DNA of 64,000 nucleotides. Source: Lachnospiraceae bacterium (GTDB lineage Bacteria > Bacillota > Clostridia > Lachnospirales > Lachnospiraceae). The stretch is taken from NCBI GenBank assembly GCA_028696165.1, contig JAQVHQ010000002.1:1-64000 (forward strand). Reading direction: 5' to 3'. Shown here piece by piece: positions 39,309-46,808 of this stretch (the stretch's first letter is position 1; every line of letters begins with the position of its first letter). A program made the translations under genes and the position numbers. Under the pieces are notes generated by a model that was given only the letters and a program-made list of their open reading frames with translations, was not told the origin of the DNA and ran no database searches.

Positions 39309-40127
39309 CTATTCTACTGTTTTTCTCTTTGGATCCAGAACATCGCGGACTGCATCACCAAGGCAGTTAAAGATCATAATGGTGGCAATAATAGCCACTC
39401 CAGGCCCCCAGATACACCACGGTGCTAACTGGAAGTAGTTTCTGGCTTCACTGATCATAGAACCCCATTCTGCCGCTGGAACTTGAACACCCAGGCCTAA
39501 GAATGAGAGTCCCGCAATACCCATCATAGTACTTCCGATTTGTACCGTTGCGTTTACCACCAGTGGTCCGATAACATTTGGCAATAAATGTCTCGCCATA
39601 ATTCTCACTTTACTGTTTCCATTAATTCTTGCTGCTTTGATAAAATCTTCTTCCTTAATAGCCATAACATGACTTCGTGCCAGTCTTGCATACACAGTCC
39701 AGGCAGTCAATCCCAAAGCAAGCATGGCATTGAACAAACCGCCGCCTAAGATACCGGCTACAGCAATTGCCAGAATCATACTCGGAAATGCAAGCAGGAT
39801 ATCTACAAATCTCATGACAACACTATCTACAATTCCACCAAAATATCCGCAAACAATACCAACAACAGTACCGAATACAAAAGTAATAGCAACTAATGCC
39901 AGTGCTGAGAAGATAGAGGTTCTTGCACCGGCCAAAACTCTGGACAATACGCATCTTCCAAGTGAATCTGTTCCCAGCGGATAGTCTCCACCCGGAGCAA
40001 GCCGCGCTATAGTGACATCCGTCTCATAAGGATCATTTGGCGCAAAGTTCTCAGCAACCAGGCTGAATAATATAAGTATGGCAGCTAATATGCCAAATAC
40101 AATCAATCTTTTTTTAACTTTATCCAT
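39309..40127 (-). CDS. Peptide/nickel ABC permease (DppC/NikC type)
   Basis: This inner-membrane permease has 272 residues and six transmembrane segments. The N-terminal TM is followed by the family motif GTDSLGRCVLSRVLAGARTS, and the coupling loop includes AARINGNSKVRIMARHLLPN. The C-terminus ends LGDAVRDVLDPKRK, a hallmark of OppC/DppC proteins. It is 9 nt downstream of the partner permease. Confidence 0.94.
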   Translation of the reverse strand: MDKVKKRLIVFGILAAILILFSLVAENFAPNDPYETDVTIARLAPGGDYPLGTDSLGRCVLSRVLAGARTSIFSALALVAITFVFGTVVGIVCGYFGGIVDSVVMRFVDILLAFPSMILAIAVAGILGGGLFNAMLALGLTAWTVYARLARSHVMAIKEEDFIKAARINGNSKVRIMARHLLPNVIGPLVVNATVQIGSTMMGIAGLSFLGLGVQVPAAEWGSMISEARNYFQLAPWCIWGPGVAIIATIMIFNCLGDAVRDVLDPKRKTVE

Positions 40128-40136
40128 AATGCCTCC

Positions 40137-41063
40137 TCACCCCACTCTCGGATCTAATACTTTATAACATATATCAGTAATCAGGTTAATCAATACATAC
40201 ACCGTAGCCATAACCACTACAAACGCCTGAATAACCGGATAATCTCTATAAGAAATAGAATCTATTACCAGTTTTCCTAAGCCAGGCCATGAGAAAATGG
40301 TCTCTACAACTGCAGTACCTGCTAAAAGAGTTCCTACAGAAAGTCCGATCATGGTAATGATGGTAATCATGGAATTATGTAATACATTCTTCATCAGAAT
40401 AACCACTTCTTTTACACCACGAACTCTGGCGCTGAGTACATATTCTGCTGACATCTGCTCTAGTATCTCTGCTCTGATCTGTCTGATAAATTTGCTTGAC
40501 TGCATAATAACCAGTGTAGTAACCGGCATGATCAATCCTTTGATTCCTCCGCCGGAAGTGACGATGGGCAGAAGTTCTAATTTCAGACAAAGAACATAGA
40601 TTAACATCAAAGCTATCATAAAGTTCGGAAAAGATGTTCCTACGAAGGTAAGCATTCGTATCACATTATCAAACCATTTATTCTGATACACTGCTGTCAG
40701 AATTCCCAGTGGAATCGATATCAGTAAAGTGATTATCATAGACCATACAGTCAATTGAACAGTTGCACTTGCTGCTCGGCCGATTTTATCGCTTACCGGA
40801 GTATCGTCATGATAAGAAGTTCCCAGATCCCCTGTGAGAAGGTCTCCCAGCCAGCTAAAGTACTGAGTGAGGAATGGTCTGTTAAGCCCCATGTCTTCTC
40901 TTGTATTTTCCAGCATCTCATCTGTTACGATTGCTCCCTGGGATAACAATTTCGACTGTGCCGGATCCCCGGGAGCCAAATATAGTAATGCAAAAGTCAA
41001 AAATGTGACACCCAGCAAAATCGGAATCAGTTGTAATAATCGTTTGCCTATAAAGCTTCCCAT
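40137..41063 (-). CDS. Peptide/nickel ABC permease (DppB/NikB type)
   Basis: This is the partner permease, about 308 residues. It opens FIGKRLLQLIPILLGVTFLTF, carries the LAPGDPA segment near residue 35 and DMGLNRPFLTQY, and ends DICYKVLDPRVG, as DppB proteins do. I chose the ATG at 41063 because AAGGAGG lies 6 nt upstream; an ATG 15 codons earlier has no such site. Confidence 0.93.
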   Translation of the reverse strand: MGSFIGKRLLQLIPILLGVTFLTFALLYLAPGDPAQSKLLSQGAIVTDEMLENTREDMGLNRPFLTQYFSWLGDLLTGDLGTSYHDDTPVSDKIGRAASATVQLTVWSMIITLLISIPLGILTAVYQNKWFDNVIRMLTFVGTSFPNFMIALMLIYVLCLKLELLPIVTSGGGIKGLIMPVTTLVIMQSSKFIRQIRAEILEQMSAEYVLSARVRGVKEVVILMKNVLHNSMITIITMIGLSVGTLLAGTAVVETIFSWPGLGKLVIDSISYRDYPVIQAFVVVMATVYVLINLITDICYKVLDPRVG

Positions 41064-41164
41064 ATAAAACCTCCTTACAACAATGCTATGGAATATGATA
41101 TACTCCATAGCATTTGTGTTCTTAATTAGCGGTTATTTCTAAATTTCAGCCCGTTGTCTTATCC

Positions 41165-42718
41165 TTAGCTGATTGCGGTATCTTTGTTTAAGATATAATA
41201 ATCTTTTGGCATGGTCTCGCCTGCATTTGTAACAGTTGATTTCATAACCGTGATTTTATTAGGAATTGCATAATATACAACTGATACATCATCAATAGCC
41301 ATCTGCTGAACCTGTGTTGCGATTTCAACTCGTCTGTCTGCATCGGTACATGTTGCCATCTCTGTAAGAAGTGTATCTACTTCCGGATTAGAATATTTTC
41401 CTGAGTTCATGCTTCCTGTTGAAGATAATTCTGCATTCAGGAATGCGTATGGGTCAGTACCTGCAGATGATGAACAGTAGTATACTGCCAGGTCGAAGTC
41501 TCCTGTTGACATATAAGTTCCTTCTGGTTCGTCATAAGCTACCATTTCTACAGTGATTCCTGCATCTTTTAACTGATCCTGCATTAAAGTAGCGATTTTA
41601 TCATTAGATCTTGCTGAATAATATGCAAGTCTTAAGGTCAAAGGCTGTCCATCTTTTTCAAACATACCATCTGCATTCTTTGTGTAACCTGCTTCTGTCA
41701 GTAATGACTCTGCATCTGCGGTGTCATAAGGTAATGCTGTTACAGCACCGTATGCTGACTCTGATGAATATGCACCTTCTGTAAGGCTGTCTGTTCCACC
41801 TAAGATCGCTTCGATACCTTCTTTGTCAATACTCTCTGCAACTGCTTTTCTAACATTGGCATCCGGAATATTTTCCTGATTAAAGATTAATGTACGAATC
41901 ATAGTTTTTGGAGTAGATGCAACGGTGTAGTTAGAATCTGCTGAGAATAATGCAACAGAATCTACATCCGGATTGATATACATATCAATTTCACCACTCT
42001 GTAAACTCATAGCTTCTGTAGCTGCATCCGGGATATAGAATACGCTTGCAGAATCCAGTGCAACATCTCCATCCCAGTAACTCTCATTTGCTGCAAGTTC
42101 TACAGAATCTTCAACAGCATAAGAAGTCAGGGTAAATGGACCAGTTGCAATAATACCTGTATTGTAATCTGTGATATTATCTACATCCATAATAGAAGTA
42201 AATGGATCTGCCAGATCATCTAACATAGTCGGGTAAACTTCAGGGGTTGTGATTGTAAATGTCTTATCATCAACTGCTTCAAAGGTTGCAGATGCGAAGG
42301 TCACACCACGTTCATTTACTTCTGCCACACGCTGTAAGTTCTTAATAACCACATCTGAGGTTACCGGATTTCCATTGGAGAATGTAACACCGTCTTTTAA
42401 TGTAATCGTCCATACATTACCTTCTGCTGTTCCTGATTCAGCAAGCCATCCTTCGATTTCTCCGGAGTCATTAGCTTTGAATAAAGTCTCTGTGATACCG
42501 TACATAGAAGTGTACCATCCGTTGTAATCGGTATGTGCATCTAACTCATACCAGAAGGATACTGCCATATTGATATGACCACCTTCTGCTGCTCCTGCAG
42601 CATCATCTGTACTGGCAGTCTCTGTGCTGGCGTCTGCATCTGAACTGCTTCCACATCCTGCTAATGTTCCTACTGCTAACATTGCCGATAATAAAACTCC
42701 TAACCATTTTTTCTTCAT
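41165..42718 (-). CDS. Peptide/nickel-binding lipoprotein (SBP_bac_5)
   Basis: This is the solute-binding protein of the importer. The lipoprotein signal ends at C22 (TLAGC) followed by a Ser/Asp/Thr-rich linker. The SBP_bac_5 features are visible: WTITLKDGVTFSNGNPVTSDVV early and SNPEVDTLLTEM with QQMAIDDVSVVYYAIPN late. Length is 517. GAGGAGG precedes the ATG. The ligand may be nickel, another metal chelate or short peptides; the sequence alone does not decide. It is the first gene of its operon, behind a terminator-like hairpin. Confidence 0.92.
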   Translation of the reverse strand: MKKKWLGVLLSAMLAVGTLAGCGSSSDADASTETASTDDAAGAAEGGHINMAVSFWYELDAHTDYNGWYTSMYGITETLFKANDSGEIEGWLAESGTAEGNVWTITLKDGVTFSNGNPVTSDVVIKNLQRVAEVNERGVTFASATFEAVDDKTFTITTPEVYPTMLDDLADPFTSIMDVDNITDYNTGIIATGPFTLTSYAVEDSVELAANESYWDGDVALDSASVFYIPDAATEAMSLQSGEIDMYINPDVDSVALFSADSNYTVASTPKTMIRTLIFNQENIPDANVRKAVAESIDKEGIEAILGGTDSLTEGAYSSESAYGAVTALPYDTADAESLLTEAGYTKNADGMFEKDGQPLTLRLAYYSARSNDKIATLMQDQLKDAGITVEMVAYDEPEGTYMSTGDFDLAVYYCSSSAGTDPYAFLNAELSSTGSMNSGKYSNPEVDTLLTEMATCTDADRRVEIATQVQQMAIDDVSVVYYAIPNKITVMKSTVTNAGETMPKDYYILNKDTAIS

Positions 42719-42806
42719 AACTTGTTTCCTCCTCTTGCTGTCTTTTCTTTTTGCTTTCTCTTTTAAATTTACTTAAGCTTTGCATCTATGATAATAAAAA
42801 GAAAAA

Positions 42807-42835
42807 CACAGGCCGCCTGTTGTTAAGCGCCTGTG
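42807..42835 (-). terminator. Terminator before the importer operon
   Basis: CACAGGC (42807-42813) pairs with GCCTGTG (42829-42835), with a T-rich tail on the minus strand (TTTTTCTTTTT). It separates the cytidylate-kinase-like gene from the importer. No obvious separate promoter lies between it and the lipoprotein gene 90 nt on, so it could be an attenuator. Confidence 0.65.
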
Positions 42836-42915
42836 CTTATATCTTTCTATCATATCAAATTGTGGAGAATTCTAATTCTCATACTTCTATATAGTATCAG
42901 GATTGTTCCTGGTCT

Positions 42916-43536
42916 TTATTTTATAACAACTCCCAGCTTTTCTGTCAAGCAGTCTTTAACCAAACGCTTGCAAAGTTCCTGCCCGATACGCTCTACATTT
43001 ACTGTAATATCATAATTCACCGGATTGGTCCAGTAGTTGCCGCCTGTATAGTATTTGTAATACTCGGCTCTATATTTATCTGTGGATTCAATCAGATTGT
43101 TTGCTTCTGTTGCAGTGACCTGCATCTTTCTCTGAATACGTTTCACACAGTAATGTCTGGGTGCTTCAATATAGACACTGACTACATTATCAAATTCTTT
43201 TAATACATAATCAGCACACTTTCCTACTATGATGCAGGATTCGGTTCTTGCCAGATCTTTGATGATTTCTGCCTGATATTCAAACAGCTGTTCATCTGAT
43301 ACGAAACCATTCTGTGGCCTTGCATGATGGGTCTTGGTCATCTTTCTAAGGATTCCCCCACGAAGCCGCTCATCTACTGCTACAAACTTTTTCTCATCAT
43401 AACCACTATATTCGGAAGCCAATGTAAGGATTCGATTCTCGTAGCATTCAATACCGAGTTCTTTTGCTAATGCGGAAGCGATTTCTTTTCCGCCGGTTCC
43501 AAAGCCACGGGCAATGGTAATCACATAATTGTTCAT
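42916..43536 (-). CDS. Cytidylate-kinase-like family protein
   Basis: This 206-residue P-loop protein belongs to the cytidylate-kinase-like family common in Clostridia. The phosphate loop is ARGFGTGGKEIA near residue 9, and a basic lid-like segment ARPQNGFVSDEQ is followed by ESCIIVGKCADYVL and CVKRIQRKMQVTATEAN. It lacks the full CMP-binding layout of true Cmk, so the substrate is unknown. It lies upstream of the importer operon, with a terminator between them. Confidence 0.85.
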   Translation of the reverse strand: MNNYVITIARGFGTGGKEIASALAKELGIECYENRILTLASEYSGYDEKKFVAVDERLRGGILRKMTKTHHARPQNGFVSDEQLFEYQAEIIKDLARTESCIIVGKCADYVLKEFDNVVSVYIEAPRHYCVKRIQRKMQVTATEANNLIESTDKYRAEYYKYYTGGNYWTNPVNYDITVNVERIGQELCKRLVKDCLTEKLGVVIK

Positions 43537-43692
43537 CTTCAGCCCTCCTTATTTTGTAAAAAACAGCAATCGCTCTGCGTCTAAGGTTCTTCTCATTTGA
43601 AGGGAATATAGAATCTTTTTTGCGAAAGCAATTACTGTTTTAATATTTTCATATCATACACTCTATAGTGGATATAGAGTCAACATATTTTT

Positions 43693-43893
43693 TTATTTGT
43701 TGATAATTTTAGGCACTTTTGATAATTTTATTTGCGAACCTCGTTTTTTTCTATTTGATTTTCCATATAATATACCGACTGGATAGTTCCATTTGTATTT
43801 AGTTTGATTTTCAATGATCATAATCCTAATAAAGACGATTATTATTTCCAGGAATGCTGCTGCATGTGCAACAGCAAAAAGAGATTCCGACAT
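43693..43893 (-). CDS. Small membrane protein, unknown function
   Basis: This 66-residue protein has an N-terminal hydrophobic helix (VAHAAAFLEIIIVFIRIMII) and a basic, lysine-rich tail. GGGAGG lies 9 nt before the ATG. The start codon itself is inside a small hairpin (TTCCG paired with CGGAA), which could limit translation. It sits between the MsmX-type ATPase and the cytidylate-kinase-like gene. Its topology recalls small toxin-like or regulatory membrane peptides, but no family was recognised and it may not be a gene. Confidence 0.45.
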   Translation of the reverse strand: MSESLFAVAHAAAFLEIIIVFIRIMIIENQTKYKWNYPVGILYGKSNRKKRGSQIKLSKVPKIINK

Positions 43894-43928
43894 AAGCCGG
43901 AACCTCCCGAATATTCATATAATAATTT

Positions 43929-45041
43929 CTAGTTTGTGATAGTAAGTTCAGTTTCTTTATCGAATAAGTGAACTTTTTCCATATCCAATGCAAATTTAAC
44001 GGTATCGCCTGTTCTTGCTGTTGTACGAGGATCTACTCTTGCTGTCATAGAGAATCCTTCTACATCGAAGTATAAGTAAACTTCTGCACCAAGTAATTCG
44101 TAAACTTTGATTTCAGCTTCGAATGAGCTGTCTTTTAAAGTTTCGATAACCATCTGAGAATCATGTACGTTCTCTGGACGAATACCCATAACGATAGTTT
44201 TTCCATCATATCCGCCATCAATAACAGCTTTTGCTTTTGATGCTGGCAGTTTGAATACGTTTTTACCAACTGTTAAGGTTACATCCTGTCCGTTAACTTT
44301 AACAGCTGCATCCATGAAGTTCATCTGAGGAGATCCGATGAATCCAGCTACGAATAAGTTTGCAGGAGCATTGTATAATGTCTGAGGTGTATCAACCTGC
44401 TGAACAACTCCGTCTTTCATAACTACGATTCTGGTACCCAGTGTCATAGCTTCTGTCTGGTCATGTGTTACGTAGATGATAGTAGCTCCTAATCTCTCAT
44501 GTAATTTAGAGATCTCAATACGCATCTGTACACGTAACTTAGCATCCAAATTTGACAGTGGCTCATCCATAAGGAATACCTTAGGATCACGAACAATAGC
44601 ACGTCCCATAGCAACACGCTGTCTCTGACCACCTGATAAAGCCTTAGGTTTACGATCTAATAATTTATCCAGGTCAAGGATTTTAGCAGCTTCACGAACC
44701 ATTTTATCAATCTGCTCTTTTGGAACTTTTCTTAATTTCAAACCAAATGCCATATTATCATATACGGTCATATGTGGGTATAAAGCGTAGTTCTGGAATA
44801 CCATTGCGATATCTCTGTCTTTTGGTTCTACGTCGTTAACTACTCTGTCACCAATCTTTAATGTACCGCCACTGATTTCTTCCAAACCAGCGATCATACG
44901 AAGTGTAGTAGATTTACCACATCCTGAAGGACCTACGAAGATGATAAATTCTTTATCTTCAATCTCTAAGTTAAAATCTTTAACTGCCTCAAAACCATTT
45001 GGGTATGTTTTGTTAATGTGCTGTAATGATAAACTTGCCAT
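43929..45041 (-). CDS. MsmX/UgpC-type sugar ABC ATPase
   Basis: This is an ATPase of the CUT1 sugar importers that can serve several transporters. Walker A GPSGCGKST is near residue 38, signature LSGGQRQRVAMGRA near residue 135 and Walker B VFLMDEPLSNLD follows. The C-terminal regulatory OB domain (residues about 240-370) is present. At 370 residues it is a normal MsmX/MalK protein. It stands alone with no permease gene beside it. The fucosidase-locus importer at 32.4-35.6 kb lacks an ATPase, so this is its probable energiser. Confidence 0.94.
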   Translation of the reverse strand: MASLSLQHINKTYPNGFEAVKDFNLEIEDKEFIIFVGPSGCGKSTTLRMIAGLEEISGGTLKIGDRVVNDVEPKDRDIAMVFQNYALYPHMTVYDNMAFGLKLRKVPKEQIDKMVREAAKILDLDKLLDRKPKALSGGQRQRVAMGRAIVRDPKVFLMDEPLSNLDAKLRVQMRIEISKLHERLGATIIYVTHDQTEAMTLGTRIVVMKDGVVQQVDTPQTLYNAPANLFVAGFIGSPQMNFMDAAVKVNGQDVTLTVGKNVFKLPASKAKAVIDGGYDGKTIVMGIRPENVHDSQMVIETLKDSSFEAEIKVYELLGAEVYLYFDVEGFSMTARVDPRTTARTGDTVKFALDMEKVHLFDKETELTITN

Positions 45042-45234
45042 TTTATTCTCCTCCTAATTATGTATCAACATTTATAGAGATTATTCTCTCTGAACATGCT
45101 ACTAGTATAACCGTCCCTTCATTTTTTTACCATGACCGATTTCCACAAAGATTTTCGTTTTTGATATGCAGTTTGACGAATTTTGATTTTATAATTTGTT
45201 TATTTGCTTTTTATACTGTGATTCGTTATACTGT

Positions 45235-45262
45235 TTTACAGACGTTTTAAGTATTATATACT
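45235..45262 (+). promoter_or_regulatory. Promoter of the YesL gene
   Basis: TTTACA (45235-45240), a 16-nt spacer and TATACT (45257-45262) form a plausible sigma-A promoter. AGGAGG precedes the ATG at 45297. The divergent MsmX-type gene has its own leader on the other strand. Confidence 0.5.
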
Positions 45263-45296
45263 ATATTTAGAAGGAACAAACAGGAGGAATCCATCT

Positions 45297-46034
45297 ATGG
45301 GTCGATTATTTGACATGGATAATAAGCTTTTTACTGCTTTAGGCAAGATTGCAGACTTAATTATCCTCAATATTATTTTTCTGGTGTGCTGTATTCCAGT
45401 CTTTACCATTGGCGCATCTATCACAGCATTGTACACAGTAACTTTAAAAGCGGTAAAAGATGAGGAATCCTACATTATAAAGAGTTTCCTGAAAGCATTC
45501 AAGGAGAACTTCAAGCAGGCAACTCCTATATGGCTGATCATTCTTGTAATAGGAATTGTTCTTGGCGGCGACATTATGATATTCCCTCAGTTGCTTAGCG
45601 GAACTGCACTTTTCGCAGTAAGAGCTTTCTTCATGGCTATGGCTCTGGTACTTTTTATCATGGCAAGTTATGTATTTCCTATTCAGTCAAAGTTTTATAA
45701 CACCATTAAGAACACATTGCGCAATTCTCTGCTTATGGGAATCCGCCATCTGCCATATACCGTTTTGATTTTAGTTATTAATCTGATTCCGGTAATCGTA
45801 TTCATCATGGGTGGATATGTATTCTATTATGGTTTGTTAGCTTATATCTTAGTCGGATTTTCTTTGGAGGCTTTTATTAATTCTTATATGTTCAACCGGA
45901 TTTTTGCAAATTACATACCTTCCGAAGAAGACAGCGAAGAGGAGATCGACAAAAACGAGAGCATCGATGGCAAAACCTCTGAAAATGACAGTATTGAAAA
46001 TAAGAGTGCTGAGCATGATTCCATTGATCAGTAA
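45297..46034 (+). CDS. YesL-family membrane protein (DUF624)
   Basis: This is an integral membrane protein with four to five transmembrane helices. The opening RLFDMDNKLFTALGKIADLIILNIIFLVCC and GASITALYTVTLK are diagnostic of YesL/DUF624. Such genes often sit beside sugar-importer genes and may help their assembly or regulation. The C-terminal tail (from about residue 210) is acidic and Ser/Asn-rich with repeated ENDSIENKSAEHDSI-like segments. The stop codon lies inside a 17-bp tandem repeat. It is divergent from the MsmX-type ATPase. Confidence 0.88.
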   Translation: MGRLFDMDNKLFTALGKIADLIILNIIFLVCCIPVFTIGASITALYTVTLKAVKDEESYIIKSFLKAFKENFKQATPIWLIILVIGIVLGGDIMIFPQLLSGTALFAVRAFFMAMALVLFIMASYVFPIQSKFYNTIKNTLRNSLLMGIRHLPYTVLILVINLIPVIVFIMGGYVFYYGLLAYILVGFSLEAFINSYMFNRIFANYIPSEEDSEEEIDKNESIDGKTSENDSIENKSAEHDSIDQ

Positions 46035-46082
46035 TTTGTCTTTCTGTATAATTTGTCTTTCTGTATAATTTGTCTTTCTGCA
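46032..46082. repeat. Three tandem 17-bp repeats over the yesL stop
   Basis: Three copies of TAATTTGTCTTTCTGTA run head to tail from 46032, the last ending CA. The first begins with the TAA stop codon of the YesL gene. Confidence 0.88.
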
Positions 46083-46103
46083 TAATTTAACTTATCTTTC
46101 CAT

Positions 46104-46146
46104 AAAAGGAGCTATCGTTCTGGTGCGCAGTTTGGTAGCTCCTTTT
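46104..46146 (+). terminator. Terminator of the YesL gene
   Basis: AAAAGGAGCTA (46104-46114) pairs perfectly with TAGCTCCTTTT (46136-46146), 21-nt loop, T-run at the 3' end. It lies 70 nt past the stop. Confidence 0.8.
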
Positions 46147-46222
46147 CCCGTGCCTTCTGCGCCCAGTGCGACAGCTGCTTTTCTTGTGTCTTCTGTATTC
46201 TACTTTTATATTCATTATCTTA

Positions 46223-46590
46223 GAAGCAAATAGACTCTGTAGAGTCCTCCCAACTGAGGAAAATAAAACTCAGCCCTATCAAATACGGAAGCAAATAGAC
46301 TCTGCAGAGCCCTCCCCCCGGGGCATATACAACGCATTTTCAACTCAGTGCCCCATTATGCTGTATTTTCTTAATCATATATAGATAAATGGGGCATATA
46401 CAAGCGTTTTTTTCCTAATGCCCCAATATCAACTAAAAAACGAGGCAAGTGTAGCTTTTTCTTCTGCATATGCCTCGTGCTCGCTGTATACTTCCTTATA
46501 TCAACCAGAAAACAGGGCAGTGTAGCTTTTTCCTTCTGTATATGCCTCGCGCTCACTGTAATTCCCTTTATATCAACCAGAAGCGTTATT
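46223..46590. repeat. Degenerate hairpin-repeat array
   Basis: GAAGCAAATAGACTCTG occurs twice (46223 and 46288), each followed by AGAG(T/C)CCTCC. Four hairpin units follow: GGGGCA/TGCCCC at 46320-46354 and 46391-46424, GAGGCA/TGCCTC at 46442-46476, and AGGGCA/TGCCTC at 46514-46548. Units three and four share TGTAGCTTTTTC and TATATCAACCAGAA blocks at a 72-bp step. The region lies between convergent genes and has no supportable ORF. Confidence 0.75.
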
Positions 46591-46672
46591 CAGGAAGAAG
46601 ATTGGACTCCCGCCAAAACTATTTGTTATTTGCTTGTTCTTATAAAAGTAGGAGTCTTATCTTCAAGGCTTC

Positions 46673-46695
46673 AAAATGGTCCACGGGACCATTTT
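46673..46695. other. Perfect 10-bp hairpin
   Basis: AAAATGGTCC (46673-46682) pairs with GGACCATTTT (46686-46695) with a 3-nt loop. It precedes the terminator of the histidine kinase gene and may reinforce it. Confidence 0.6.
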
Positions 46696-46719
46696 ACGCA
46701 TGTATAGCAACAAAAAAGA

Positions 46720-46764
46720 GCTGTACACTAATCACAGTGATATGATCACAATTAGTGTAACAGC
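46720..46764 (-). terminator. Terminator of the two-component operon
   Basis: GCTGTACACTAAT (46720-46732) pairs with ATTAGTGTAACAGC (46751-46764), with a nested GTGAT/ATCAC hairpin inside. On the minus strand the stem is followed by CTCTTTTTTG. It lies 45 nt past the kinase stop. Confidence 0.8.
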
Positions 46765-46808
46765 CCTTTATACTTACCAAACGGTTAGTCTATTATACAA
46801 TTTTAATA

